DNA of 64,000 nt. Source: Chitinophagaceae bacterium DXS. Its GTDB lineage: Bacteria > Bacteroidota > Bacteroidia > Chitinophagales > Chitinophagaceae. The notes under the pieces were generated by a model. That model was not told the DNA's origin and searched no databases. It saw nothing but the letters and a program-made list of their open reading frames with translations. Made by a program: the position numbers and the translations under genes. Positions 46,489-55,846 of this stretch are shown here, one piece after another. The stretch covers positions 3,125,677 through 3,189,676 of the forward strand of contig CP128386.1 in the NCBI GenBank assembly GCA_030345135.1. The letters are read 5' to 3'. How positions within the stretch are numbered: position 1 is the first letter of the stretch; each line of letters starts with the position of its first letter.

Positions 46489-47667
46489 TCACACCCTCAA
46501 GAACACTTTCTTCCTATACATAAAATACAGGAACAGCCATTTAAGAAGCACGTAAGTAATTGCTAAGACTACAGCGTTAAACGGATTTCCTACCAGTTGT
46601 CCCAGCCATTTAAAGAAGCCGTTGTTGGAGTATTCCCAGTTAATAAAATGCTCGGACATATATATCAAAATAGAGTTCATTCCGATTATGCGGAAAAAGA
46701 ATGCCCAGTTTTTATAACCCTTTACATCTATAATAAAATAAAAGATTGACAGAAACAGCAGGCTTATGCCACCTACGTGAAACACAAATGAGCTGGTCCA
46801 AAGATTTTTATTAATCGGGAAATCAAGGTTCCAGATTTGTGCAATAACAAGACATATGACCCCGGCAATGGCTAACCGTAAGGCCTTTGTGTTGCCGCTA
46901 ACATCTTTTCTTTTCAGATAATTACCAGCCATTATTCCCAGTAATCCGGTGCCAATGGCAGGAATAGTTGACGTTAAACCTTCGGGATCATGAATCCCCA
47001 GGTATAGTTTGCCCGGCATCAGCAGGCGGTCAATGTATGAAGCAAAATTTCCCTCCATCGTCAGGTCGCCTGTGGGAAAACCAGGTGCGGAGTTGAATTT
47101 GAGCAATAGCCAGTAACCTGTTACCAGCGAGAAAAACCAGATCAGCTGGCCTCTTTGCTTGGTATACAGGTATATTATGTTCGCAAACATATATGCCAGC
47201 CCGATGCGTCCCAATACGCTTCCGAACCGCACTTCTGCAATGGGCTTTATCTGCAGGCCGTTGTTATAAATAATACCGAGTAGTACAAGTAACAAACCTC
47301 TTCTTATTACGCGCCACAACAACTGTTGCCGGCTTTTGCCTTTTTCAAGTTCCTTGCCGACAGAAAAAGGTGTTGCTACGCCCGCAAGGAAAAGAAATAG
47401 CGGAAATATAAGGTCATACATGTGAAAACCGTTCCACGCGGGATGTGTAAGCTGGTTAGCAACTGCACCCCAAAATGGTGAACCTGTTGCTTTTGAGAGT
47501 TCATGAAAAATGCTTTCCGCACCCATTATCCAAAACATGTCGAAGCCACGTAATGCATCCAACGAATAAAGGCGCTGATTAATAAAATTGCTTGCTGAAG
47601 AAGGTTGTGTTGATACGGGTGGTGCCTTCATTTCGGCCATGGAAATGTCAGCTTGTCTTGGTTCCAT
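46489..47667 (-). CDS. DUF5009 / HGSNAT-like multi-pass membrane acyltransferase
   Basis: Integral membrane protein of 392 residues with about ten to eleven helices, related to heparan-alpha-glucosaminide N-acetyltransferase and bacterial DUF5009/DUF1624 proteins. The signature start is SLDALRGFDMFWIMG, and HMYDLIFPLFLFLAGVATPFS with a conserved His/Asp follows. Bacterial members are thought to acetylate sugars at the membrane, using acetyl-CoA from the cytoplasm, but no substrate is established here. The start may be at 47667 or at one of two later ATG codons (47640, 47631). The gene ends at a long heptamer array. Confidence 0.88.
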   Translation of the reverse strand: MEPRQADISMAEMKAPPVSTQPSSASNFINQRLYSLDALRGFDMFWIMGAESIFHELSKATGSPFWGAVANQLTHPAWNGFHMYDLIFPLFLFLAGVATPFSVGKELEKGKSRQQLLWRVIRRGLLLVLLGIIYNNGLQIKPIAEVRFGSVLGRIGLAYMFANIIYLYTKQRGQLIWFFSLVTGYWLLLKFNSAPGFPTGDLTMEGNFASYIDRLLMPGKLYLGIHDPEGLTSTIPAIGTGLLGIMAGNYLKRKDVSGNTKALRLAIAGVICLVIAQIWNLDFPINKNLWTSSFVFHVGGISLLFLSIFYFIIDVKGYKNWAFFFRIIGMNSILIYMSEHFINWEYSNNGFFKWLGQLVGNPFNAVVLAITYVLLKWLFLYFMYRKKVFLRV

Positions 47668-47854
47668 TGTTGTTTGTTTAGTGTTCTTATTCGGTTACAG
47701 TAGCAGGGTTCTTAAAGATAACTATTTTGACCACCCAAATAACGGGAAAACATTTTTTTGAATAAAAAAAGTTAATGGAGGAACGGGTGAAGATTCGGAA
47801 TAGGGTGTAAGGTGAAATGTAGAACATCCGGCATCTAAAGTGCAATAACTGGTG

Positions 47855-47983
47855 CTATTTGGCAATCCGGTACATAACGGCCAGCCATATAAGACCCTTA
47901 ACAAGGAAAAACATAAAGCCCCAGAACCCGAGCTTTTTCAGCCACAACAGTAATTTGTTCTTATGTTTTTTATCCTGAATCAA
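47855..47983 (-). CDS. Small single-pass membrane protein (42 residues)
   Basis: Short frame with a TTG start at 47983: a Lys-rich N-terminus (IQDKKHKNK), then KKLGFWGFMFFLVKGLIWLA as one membrane helix, and a short tail MYRIAK. The pattern W-x-K-[KR]-[LI]-GFWGF-x-FF-L-x-KG-L-x-WL resembles small membrane proteins that I recall as common in Bacteroidetes; this is from memory and unchecked. There is no upstream ATG in frame before a stop. An exact -7 box (TAGCTTTG on the minus strand, 48003-48010) lies about 20 bases upstream of the start. Confidence 0.5.
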   Translation of the reverse strand: MIQDKKHKNKLLLWLKKLGFWGFMFFLVKGLIWLAVMYRIAK

Positions 47984-48002
47984 TAGCTGATTATTTGGAA
48001 AG

Positions 48003-48010
48003 CAAAGCTA
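48003..48010 (-). promoter_or_regulatory. -7 box for the 42-residue membrane protein
   Basis: TAGCTTTG on the minus strand matches TAnnTTTG exactly and is suitably placed for the small gene starting at 47983. No -33 element is evident. Confidence 0.35.
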
Positions 48011-48191
48011 CTCTTTACTTCTGATTGTCGTTTTCCGTATAGGAAATTTATCAGTGCAGCATAAATTGACAAAGCATAAAAACGGGCGATAAAGAACCAT
48101 TATTGTCCGATTAACAGTGAAACAGTATTTTAATTAACAACGGAGAGATTAATCAATCTAATTTTATTCGGAAGAATAAGCTCAATTTATT

Positions 48192-48360
48192 CAATCCCGA
48201 AGGGATGAAATTATTATAGTAATGCGTAAATTATTTATTCAAACCCTGAAAGGGTGGCATAGTATAATGTCAACCCCTGCCCGTCCGGTCAGGCGGGCTT
48301 TGGGTTTTAAATACCGCCGTCTATTTCATTCTATAATAATTTCATCCCTCCGGGATTGGG
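48192..48360. mobile_element. Palindromic (REP/MITE-like) element, copy 2, with nested palindrome
   Basis: Terminal inverted repeats of 28 bases (48192-48219 and 48331-48358, one mismatch) match copy 1 at 43690. A GAAATT/TTTC pair replaces GGAATT/TTCC, so the stem is kept by a double change. The inner stem (AAACCCTGAAAGGG ... GGGTTT) is interrupted by another small palindrome (GCCCGTCCGGTCAGGCGGGC). Confidence 0.8.
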
Positions 48361-48619
48361 TTAACCAGCGCTAAAATGTTTCTTCGTATGGGTTATTATT
48401 AATCACGTCTGTTCACTAAAAGCCCACGTGCCAGGATCGGATATTTTTTCTCTTGGCAACCCCTGATTTTGAAACATCGGATACTCTTCTTATTTAGATG
48501 TAGCTTAAGCTCATCTGCTACTGTGATCTAAGAAGGTTTTAGACTCATTTTGTTCAAATTTTAATCGGACAATAATGATAAAGAACGCTTGACGATTCCT
48601 CTAATTGTAATCTAAAAGG

Positions 48620-48650
48620 TTGACATTTCAATATTTATCTATTACATTTA
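48620..48650 (+). promoter_or_regulatory. Promoter of the patatin operon
   Basis: TTG (of TTGACA, 48620) with a 20-base spacer to TACATTTA (48643-48650), one base from TAnnTTTG. The same spacing as in the promoter at 57607 supports it. Transcription would start about 13 bases before the ATG at 48670. Confidence 0.5.
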
Positions 48651-48669
48651 AACTGCTAACCATAACCTT

Positions 48670-50142
48670 ATGCTTAAAATTGAAGATTTCACAAACAACC
48701 CTGATGTAAAAGAATGCGTTGAACGGCTAGAACGGGAGTTCGGCAGCAATGGACGGCCATTTGTTGTTTCTGATGTGTTGGACAGTGAGAACCATCAATA
48801 CGTTAACCTGGTACAAAAAGGCGGTGGCGTATTGGGCGTGGCACTTGTAGGTTATACTTATATACTTGAATACATGGGTATAAGGTTTATGCGCCTGGCA
48901 GGTACGAGCGCCGGAGCCATCAACACATCGCTAATGACTGTGATAGGCCGGAAAGAAGAAGCCAAATCCGACAAGGTTTTGGATGCCATCTGCAAACTCA
49001 ATTTTTTTAACCTGGTAGACGGCCACCCGGTCGCAAGAATGCTCATCAAAAATTTTATCACTAACACAGATTTTAACAGCAACGTAAAAAAATGGATAGC
49101 GGGGATCGTGATTACGCTGCTCTTTTTTGTTACCGGTGATTTCGTGTGCCTGGGCCTGCAAAAGGCTGTACCCTGGGTATCCGTTCTTACCAAAACATTT
49201 TTTATTCTTACAGGTTTCTTCTTATTGATCCTTGCGGTCTTGCTTGTTTATATTTCAACTTTATTGAAGCGTTTAAAGAACTCAGGTTTTGGGATCAACC
49301 CGGGCGATTACTTTTATGACTGGATAAAACAACAATTGCAGGCAAATGGAGTTCATACCGTTGATGACCTGAACAAAAAAGCTGCCCAGGAAATAAATGG
49401 ATTGTATTTGCGTGTGCCGCACGAGGAAGGAATAGCCGATCTTAAAGGGGATGTTACCTTTATTACCTCTGAGCTGGTTACTGAAAACAAAATACAGTTC
49501 CCGGCAATGTGCAACCTGTTTAGGAAAGCGGGCGACATAAACAGTTTACAACCTGCAGGCTTTATCAGAGCCTCAATGTCTATTCCGGTGTTCTTCGAAT
49601 CTTATTTTATTAACGATATACCGTGTACTGATCAGGATATAAAAGATGTCTGGTTGAAAACCTTTGGAGAAACTGATCCTCCTTCAACTGCAAGATTTGT
49701 TGACGGCGGCATTCTATCCAACTTTCCGATAAACCTGTTTTACAATCCAAAAGTGCTTTTTCCCAGGCTGCCCTCATTCGGTATAGACCTGGATGATACT
49801 AAACCGGATGACAGCGCAAAAACGGCTGAGAACTGGAGTTTGGCGGGTTATTTCGGCCGCATGTTCAACACGATCAGGTTTTACTACGACAAAGATTTCC
49901 TGATAAAGAATCAGTTTTTCAAAAAAGGGATCGGAACAATACAGCTGGCCGATTTCAACTGGCTTAATTTCTTTATTACGGATAAAGATAAGATTGAGAT
50001 GTTTGTTCGCGGAGCAAAAGCTGCGACTGATTTTTTAATACAGTTTGACTGGGATGCGTATAAGAATGAACGCTCAGATATGCAGCAAAAATTGCTTAGC
50101 GAACAAAAAACTTCTGAAAGTAAATCACGTGTAATTATTTAA
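48670..50142 (+). CDS. Patatin-like phospholipase with internal membrane helices
   Basis: Lipid acyl hydrolase of 490 residues. The patatin motifs are oxyanion loop KGGGVLGVALVG (about 57-68), nucleophile Ser80 in GTSAGAI and Asp345 in DGGILSNFP, forming the Ser-Asp dyad. Unusually, two membrane segments (about 138-160 and 175-202) are inserted between Ser80 and Asp345. It has no signal peptide. The next gene begins 4 bases after the stop and is also a membrane protein, so the two may act together at the inner membrane. Confidence 0.9.
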   Translation: MLKIEDFTNNPDVKECVERLEREFGSNGRPFVVSDVLDSENHQYVNLVQKGGGVLGVALVGYTYILEYMGIRFMRLAGTSAGAINTSLMTVIGRKEEAKSDKVLDAICKLNFFNLVDGHPVARMLIKNFITNTDFNSNVKKWIAGIVITLLFFVTGDFVCLGLQKAVPWVSVLTKTFFILTGFFLLILAVLLVYISTLLKRLKNSGFGINPGDYFYDWIKQQLQANGVHTVDDLNKKAAQEINGLYLRVPHEEGIADLKGDVTFITSELVTENKIQFPAMCNLFRKAGDINSLQPAGFIRASMSIPVFFESYFINDIPCTDQDIKDVWLKTFGETDPPSTARFVDGGILSNFPINLFYNPKVLFPRLPSFGIDLDDTKPDDSAKTAENWSLAGYFGRMFNTIRFYYDKDFLIKNQFFKKGIGTIQLADFNWLNFFITDKDKIEMFVRGAKAATDFLIQFDWDAYKNERSDMQQKLLSEQKTSESKSRVII

Positions 50143-50145
50143 CAT

Positions 50146-50805
50146 ATGTACACAATTAACTGGCAATTATTCTGTATATTTTTTGGAATCATGTTGCTGA
50201 TATCGTTCCTGATGGCTTTACAAGGGAGGCACTTTTATACTAAAGATGTTGTTATTCGCAAATTCAGCATAATGGATCTGGAGATACCGGCCACACCACT
50301 CGAGTTGAAGAATGTGCTTGCCGGCCTGTATGATTTGCCGCCTGAACAATCCCGCAAATCAATTGGTGCATTAAAAGGTCAATTGTACCTGGACTTTTTA
50401 TACATGCCTTTTGCTTATGGTTGCATTTATATTGCCTGTGCGCTTATATCCGGAAAAATGGAACATGACGCAGGCAAAGCTGTATTTACCGCCCTTGCTT
50501 TCCTGCAATTTTTACCCTGGTTGTTTGACATAATAGAAAACATTTATCTTCTCTCAAAGATCAAACCTGATGTTAAGGCATCCAGCAACCCGGTTCACAA
50601 GGCCTATCTTGCTATGGAAGCTGCTAAATGGGGTATTGCCCTTACCGGTGCCATTTGCGCAATTGCTGCCCTCTGTTACTTCTGGCTCTCCGGTAGCTAT
50701 GCATCTGATTCCGTGAGATACTTCGTTTTTATAGTTGCGGAAATAATAATATTTGCAGCCTTACTGAAATTTTTTATTAAAACACCTCCTCCTCAAAAAG
50801 CTTAA
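50146..50805 (+). CDS. Uncharacterised multi-pass membrane protein
   Basis: Not recognised; 219 residues with about five membrane segments (about 5-24, 88-106, 114-138, 160-183, 190-210). No catalytic motif is visible. A soluble loop (about 25-85) with PPEQSRKSIGAL sits after the first helix. It lies 4 bases behind the patatin gene, so it is almost certainly translated from the same message and may be a partner or anchor for it. Confidence 0.85.
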   Translation: MYTINWQLFCIFFGIMLLISFLMALQGRHFYTKDVVIRKFSIMDLEIPATPLELKNVLAGLYDLPPEQSRKSIGALKGQLYLDFLYMPFAYGCIYIACALISGKMEHDAGKAVFTALAFLQFLPWLFDIIENIYLLSKIKPDVKASSNPVHKAYLAMEAAKWGIALTGAICAIAALCYFWLSGSYASDSVRYFVFIVAEIIIFAALLKFFIKTPPPQKA

Positions 50806-50971
50806 AACGCTGCTTTATCAACCATCGTTAGCATCTTCCCGGCAGGAATAAAAATAAAATATAATAGGTAAAAATTACCGACAATACGCTCCATTCACAG
50901 AAAACCACGGGCTTAAAAGGCATTTTTTTTTATCTTTCGCCCTTTATTCATAATAACGTCACTTTCACCAC

Positions 50972-53900
50972 ATGAAAAATGCCTCGAAACTTGTACTCCT
51001 GGCTTTATGGAGTATTGTATTTACTAACTGTACCAACAACAAACCCAAAGTACTCGTTTTTACAAAATCAAAGGGATATCATCATGAATCAATTCCGGCG
51101 GGAGCTGCTGCCATTATTAAACTGGGAGAAGAGCACCAGTTTAATGTAGACACCACTTCTGATGCTACGTACTTCAATGATGATAAGCTGAAAAAATATT
51201 CTGCAGTCGTTTTCTTAAGCACGACCGGAAATATTCTGAATTCAGACCAGAAAGTTGCGCTTCAACGCTATATTGAAGCTGGCGGCGGATTTGTAGGGAT
51301 ACATGCCGCGGCAGATGCTGAATACAACTGGCCCTGGTACAATAAGCTTGTAGGAGCCTATTTTATGAGTCATCCGGGCGATCCCAATGTTAGAAAAGCA
51401 AACGTAATCGTTACTGATACAACTAATCCTGCCTCCAAAGGTTTGCCCCAAACATGGGAAAGAACGGATGAGTGGTATAATTACAAAAGCATTAGTCCGG
51501 CAATAAAAGTGATTGCGAAGCTGGATGAAGATTCTTATGAGGGCGGTGAAAACGGAGACAATCATCCTATTGCGTGGTACCAGGATTTTGACGGCGGCCG
51601 GTCATTCTATACCGGTGGCGGCCACACAGCAGAAAGCTTTAGCGAGCCATTGTTTTTGCAACATTTAGCGGGCGGTATTCAATACGCAATGGGTAATGGC
51701 GTAAAACTCGATTACGCCAAATCATATGCTACAAAAGCGCCTGAAGAAAACAGGTTTAATAAAGTAATCCTCTCTAACGACCTAAATGAACCAATGGAAC
51801 TTGCTGTTGCGCATGATGGACGCGTGTTCTTTGCCGAACGTTCAGGTAAGTTCTATATGTACGATCCTACCAATAACAGCACAAAAGTTCTGTACAACTT
51901 CCAGGTACTTCCGGATACAAAGACCGCCTTCGGCAATGGTGTACTGGGTATGACAATTGATCCTGACTTTGATACCAACAACTTTGTTTATGTGTTTTAT
52001 TCTCCCAACAAAACGCCGGCAAGGCAGAATATTTCAAGGTTTAAGATCATTGGAAGGGATTCACTTGATGTCTCTTCAGAAAAAGTATTGATTGAAGTAC
52101 CGATCGATCTGGAAGTAAGTGCCCATACCGGCGGATCACTGGCATGGGATAAGGATAAAAACCTGTTTATTTCTACCGGCGACAATACTGTACCGTTTGC
52201 TTCTGATGGCTACGCGCCAATTGACGAAACACCAGGTCGCCTGACATATGATGCGCAACGCTCAGCATCCAATACAAATGATTTGCGTGGTAAAGTTTTA
52301 CGTATTCATCCTGAACCGAACGGAACTTACACTATACCTGATGGCAACCTGTTTGCAAAAGGTACTGCAGATACAAAACCAGAGATCTATACAATGGGTT
52401 GTAGAAACCCCTACCGTATCTCTGTTGACCAGGCTACCTCTATTTTGTATTGGGGTGAGGTTGGACCAGATGCCGGTGAAGATGGCGACAAAGGTCCGCG
52501 TGGTTATGATGAGATCAACCAGGCAAAGAAACCCGGAAACTATGGCTGGCCTTACTTTGTGGGTGATAGCAAAGCCTACCCCCGTTATGATTTTGTGACG
52601 AAGGTGATCAGCGAAAAATTTGATGCAAAAGCGCCTGCAAATAATTCAGTATATAACACAGGTCTTAAAACACTGCCTCCGACAACAAGCGCAATGATCT
52701 GGTATCCATATGCATACTACGATCAATTCCCTGATCTTGCACAAGGCGGCCGTTGTGCTATTGCTGGTCCTGTATATCATTATAACAAAGACAAGCACAA
52801 CAAGATCGGTCTTCCCGAATATTACGACAAGGCATTGTTTATTGCTGACTGGATGCGTAACTGGGTATTCGCAGTAAGATTGGATGAGAACAACAATTAC
52901 AAGCGCATGGAACCGTTTATGCCGTTGACAGGTAATTTCAAACGCCCGATCGACTTTGAAATAACACCTGATGGCGTAATGTATATGCTCGAATATGGTT
53001 CAGTATATGGTGCGGATAATGACGATGCAAGACTGGTTCGTCTTGAGTTTAATGGTGGCAACCGTGCTCCGGTGGCGGCCATCAAAACAAAAGACAGCAT
53101 AGGCCTGGCTCCGTTAAAGGTAAAATTGGATGGTAGCAGCAGCTCAGATAATGATGAAGATGATGAGTTGACTTACGAGTGGAATTTTGGTGATGGTTCT
53201 GCTACCTCTAAGGAAGTTGCACCAGAGCACCAGTACACAAAAAATGGCGTATACAAAGCAACGCTTACAGTTACCGATCCTAAAGGTGAAAAGAATACGC
53301 AGTCAATCGACATTAAAGTAGGAAACACACTGGCTGCTGTAAACGTACAGGTAGCTTCAAACAGCACTTTCTACTTCCCCGGTCAGCCGATTAATTATGA
53401 TGTAGCGGTTACGGACAAAGAAGATCAGACAATCGATCAGCAAAAGATTATTGTAGATCTTAAATACGTGCCTAAAGAAGCAGCTTCATTTTCAGTTCTG
53501 GGTCATCAGCAACCCGGTACCGTTATCGTAAGCCCGGGCAAGGCGTTAATGGACGGAAGTGATTGTAAAGCCTGCCATACATTAAATGAAAAATCAGTTG
53601 GCCCGGCATTTATGGAAGTATCCAAACGTTATAGCGGCAAACCCGGTGAAGCTGACAGGCTGGTAAACAAGATCATCTCAGGTGGTGCTGGTGTTTGGGG
53701 CGACCACGCGATGAGTGCGCACCCACAGCTTTCAAAAGAAAACACACGCAAAATTGTTGATTATATTCTTTCTCTGTCAAGTCAAAAATCTTATGACAGT
53801 CTTCCTGCAAAAGGTTCTGTAGCATTGAAAGCCGATGATGCAAAAACAGGTGGTAGTTATGTATTAAGTGCATCTTATACAGATCAGGGTAACGGCATTG

Positions 53901-54307
53901 TTCCGCTTACTGCACACAACCAGGTTGTATTGCGTCCTGCTCGTGTGCAGGCTGAAGATGCCGATGTGTTGCATAACATTAACCGGAGCAGGGAACAGTT
54001 AGGTGCTATTCATAACAAATCTTACTTCGTTTTGAAGAATATAGATCTGAAAGATATCAAACAACTGACTTATCGTTATTCGTCAAAAGAAATAGCAGCC
54101 ACACTTGAAGTACATGTTGGTTCTGCAAAAGGTCCGGTTATCAGCACGCTTGATTATAAAGCTACCGGCGACTGGCAGAAGTTTGTAGAAGTGACTGCTC
54201 CTGTAAAAGATCCGGGCGGAAAAAATGACCTGTATTTTGTATTTAAGAAAGATACACCACCCAATCAGCATATGTTTACGCTGGATTGGGTAGAGTTTAA
54301 AAAATAA
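50972..54307 (+). CDS. ThuA - sugar dehydrogenase - PKD - cytochrome c - CBM multi-domain lipoprotein
   Basis: Exported lipoprotein of 1111 residues (lipobox FTNC). Domains in order: ThuA-like (about 27-230; KGYHHESIPAGAAAI, GFVGIHAAADAEY), a PQQ/glucose-sorbosone dehydrogenase-like beta-propeller (about 265-695; ELAVAHDGRVFFAER, GNYGWPYFVGD), a PKD domain (about 705-785; YEWNFGDGSAT), a c-type cytochrome (C865-K-A-C868-H869, axial Met in AMSAHPQL) and a C-terminal carbohydrate-binding-like domain (about 975-1110). It should oxidise a sugar and pass electrons to the covalent haem. It is a single gene, followed by a 70-residue membrane protein. Confidence 0.92.
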   Translation: MKNASKLVLLALWSIVFTNCTNNKPKVLVFTKSKGYHHESIPAGAAAIIKLGEEHQFNVDTTSDATYFNDDKLKKYSAVVFLSTTGNILNSDQKVALQRYIEAGGGFVGIHAAADAEYNWPWYNKLVGAYFMSHPGDPNVRKANVIVTDTTNPASKGLPQTWERTDEWYNYKSISPAIKVIAKLDEDSYEGGENGDNHPIAWYQDFDGGRSFYTGGGHTAESFSEPLFLQHLAGGIQYAMGNGVKLDYAKSYATKAPEENRFNKVILSNDLNEPMELAVAHDGRVFFAERSGKFYMYDPTNNSTKVLYNFQVLPDTKTAFGNGVLGMTIDPDFDTNNFVYVFYSPNKTPARQNISRFKIIGRDSLDVSSEKVLIEVPIDLEVSAHTGGSLAWDKDKNLFISTGDNTVPFASDGYAPIDETPGRLTYDAQRSASNTNDLRGKVLRIHPEPNGTYTIPDGNLFAKGTADTKPEIYTMGCRNPYRISVDQATSILYWGEVGPDAGEDGDKGPRGYDEINQAKKPGNYGWPYFVGDSKAYPRYDFVTKVISEKFDAKAPANNSVYNTGLKTLPPTTSAMIWYPYAYYDQFPDLAQGGRCAIAGPVYHYNKDKHNKIGLPEYYDKALFIADWMRNWVFAVRLDENNNYKRMEPFMPLTGNFKRPIDFEITPDGVMYMLEYGSVYGADNDDARLVRLEFNGGNRAPVAAIKTKDSIGLAPLKVKLDGSSSSDNDEDDELTYEWNFGDGSATSKEVAPEHQYTKNGVYKATLTVTDPKGEKNTQSIDIKVGNTLAAVNVQVASNSTFYFPGQPINYDVAVTDKEDQTIDQQKIIVDLKYVPKEAASFSVLGHQQPGTVIVSPGKALMDGSDCKACHTLNEKSVGPAFMEVSKRYSGKPGEADRLVNKIISGGAGVWGDHAMSAHPQLSKENTRKIVDYILSLSSQKSYDSLPAKGSVALKADDAKTGGSYVLSASYTDQGNGIVPLTAHNQVVLRPARVQAEDADVLHNINRSREQLGAIHNKSYFVLKNIDLKDIKQLTYRYSSKEIAATLEVHVGSAKGPVISTLDYKATGDWQKFVEVTAPVKDPGGKNDLYFVFKKDTPPNQHMFTLDWVEFKK

Positions 54308-54356
54308 GCACTGATCCTGGTGGCACAGTAATTGAACCAACTACAATAAACATTAT

Positions 54357-54569
54357 ATGAAAACATTCGGTATAATACTTATTGTAGTTGGTATTGTAAT
54401 GATACTCTTCAAAGGTTTTACGTATCATACAGAAAAAAATGTCGTTGATCTGGGCAATGTGGAGATAAACAAAAAGGAAAATAAGTGGGTCGGATGGCCA
54501 ACTTACACTGGCGTGGCAGTGGCAGCTGTAGGCATTGTGCTTACCATTAGCGGCAATAAAAACAGATAA
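54357..54569 (+). CDS. Small two-helix membrane protein
   Basis: 70-residue protein with two membrane helices (about 3-19 and 49-64) separated by a polar loop (HTEKNVVDLGNVEINKKENK). No family is recognised. It begins 50 bases after the ThuA/dehydrogenase gene and may be read through from it; a strong terminator follows at 54623. Start context is A-rich, typical for the group. Confidence 0.75.
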   Translation: MKTFGIILIVVGIVMILFKGFTYHTEKNVVDLGNVEINKKENKWVGWPTYTGVAVAAVGIVLTISGNKNR

Positions 54570-54622
54570 TTGTGTTGAATATTGCGGAGTTTTTTCCGCA
54601 GATGGATATTTTTCTTTCAGTG

Positions 54623-54677
54623 AAAAGGTAATTCTTACATTAAAGGAGCAATCTTTTATTAAGAATTACCTTTTTAT
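54623..54677 (+). terminator. Intrinsic terminator
   Basis: A 15-bp perfect stem (54623-54637 with 54660-54674, AAAAGGTAATTCTTA and its complement) with a 22-base loop that can fold further, then a T-rich tail. Confidence 0.75.
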
Positions 54678-54750
54678 TTAATTGGCTGATTTAAATGAGC
54701 ATTGAACTCCATCCCGCGTTTTTCGTTATTTTCGAAAGCAAAAAAATCTG

Positions 54751-55836
54751 ATGATTCTGCAATCCCGGCGCTTTTTTGCTTTTATAGTACTGATCTCCCT
54801 GTCTTTTTGTGGCAACAGCCAGTCAATCACTCAGCAATTCCGCCAATATGCTGATAGCACTTACAAGAATATCTACACTTTCTTTTACGATCCATCCTCT
54901 CAGCTTTTCAGAGAAACAACCGATTATTCTAAAGATGATCATCCTTATTCCTATTTATGGCCGCTTTGCGCATTGATACAGGCAGGCAATGAGATGGAGA
55001 TAATGAATACGCACAAAAGTTATATGGAAGGGATTACTACTGCGATTAAAAAATACTACACAACCAAATCTCCGGCGCCCGGATATAAAGCCTATTTAGG
55101 CGAAAATGATGACCGGTATATTGATGACAACCAGTGGGTAGGATTGGCATACATGGATGCGTACAAAAGAACATCAAATAAAAACTACCTGACACTGGCC
55201 GAAGAAATTTACCGGTTTATGATGACGGGTTTTGATCTTAAGCTGGGTGGCGGACTTTATTGGCGCGAAAATGATACCACAACAAAAAACACCTGTTCTA
55301 ACGGTCCGGGCATTGTGCTGGCACTCAAGCTTTATAATGCAACTGGCAACAAAAAATTCTTCGATACTGCAATGCTTTTATATAACTGGACGAACAAGCA
55401 TTTACAAGCGGCCGACGGACTTTTTTATGATGCAATAAAAATTCCGGGAGGAAAAATTGATTCAGCAAAGTACACCTATAACACAGGAACCATGTTACAG
55501 GCAAATGCAATGCTTTACAACATAACCAAAGACAAAAAGTATTTAACTGAGGCGCAAAGAATAGCTTCAGCATCAGCAACGCAATTTTATAAGAACGGGC
55601 ACTTCCCGGGCAACGACTGGTTCAACGCAGTGCTGCTTCGGGGATACGAAGAACTCTTTCTTATTGACAAGAACAAAGCTTATGTTGTGTTAATGATGAA
55701 AGATGCTGATAGAAAATGGCAACAAAGAGATAGCAACACGGGACTGATGGGTAAAGAGGTAAGGAAAAAACTGCTGGACCAGGCAGGAATACTGGAAATA
55801 TTTGCACGCCTTGCAAATATCGAAGCAATGTTGTAA
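54751..55836 (+). CDS. GH76-family glycoside hydrolase
   Basis: Exported (alpha/alpha)6-barrel enzyme of 361 residues, family GH76 (endo-alpha-1,6-mannanase type). Signal peptide (about 1-24). The consecutive catalytic Asp125-Asp126 lie in DRYIDDNQWVGLAY; further family features are YSYLWPLCALIQAGNEM and GGGLYWREND. No SusCD pair, mannosidase or regulator is adjacent, so it acts outside a visible utilisation locus. The methyltransferase begins 10 bases after its stop. Confidence 0.92.
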   Translation: MILQSRRFFAFIVLISLSFCGNSQSITQQFRQYADSTYKNIYTFFYDPSSQLFRETTDYSKDDHPYSYLWPLCALIQAGNEMEIMNTHKSYMEGITTAIKKYYTTKSPAPGYKAYLGENDDRYIDDNQWVGLAYMDAYKRTSNKNYLTLAEEIYRFMMTGFDLKLGGGLYWRENDTTTKNTCSNGPGIVLALKLYNATGNKKFFDTAMLLYNWTNKHLQAADGLFYDAIKIPGGKIDSAKYTYNTGTMLQANAMLYNITKDKKYLTEAQRIASASATQFYKNGHFPGNDWFNAVLLRGYEELFLIDKNKAYVVLMMKDADRKWQQRDSNTGLMGKEVRKKLLDQAGILEIFARLANIEAML

Positions 55837-55846
55837 AACAATTTTA

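Larger units (their letters stand above)
47668..48619. other. Long intergenic region with a small gene and a palindromic element
   Basis: Besides the 42-residue membrane protein (47855-47983) and the palindromic element (48192-48360) I see no further gene. The last 260 bases before the patatin promoter are AT-rich and featureless. Confidence 0.5.
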
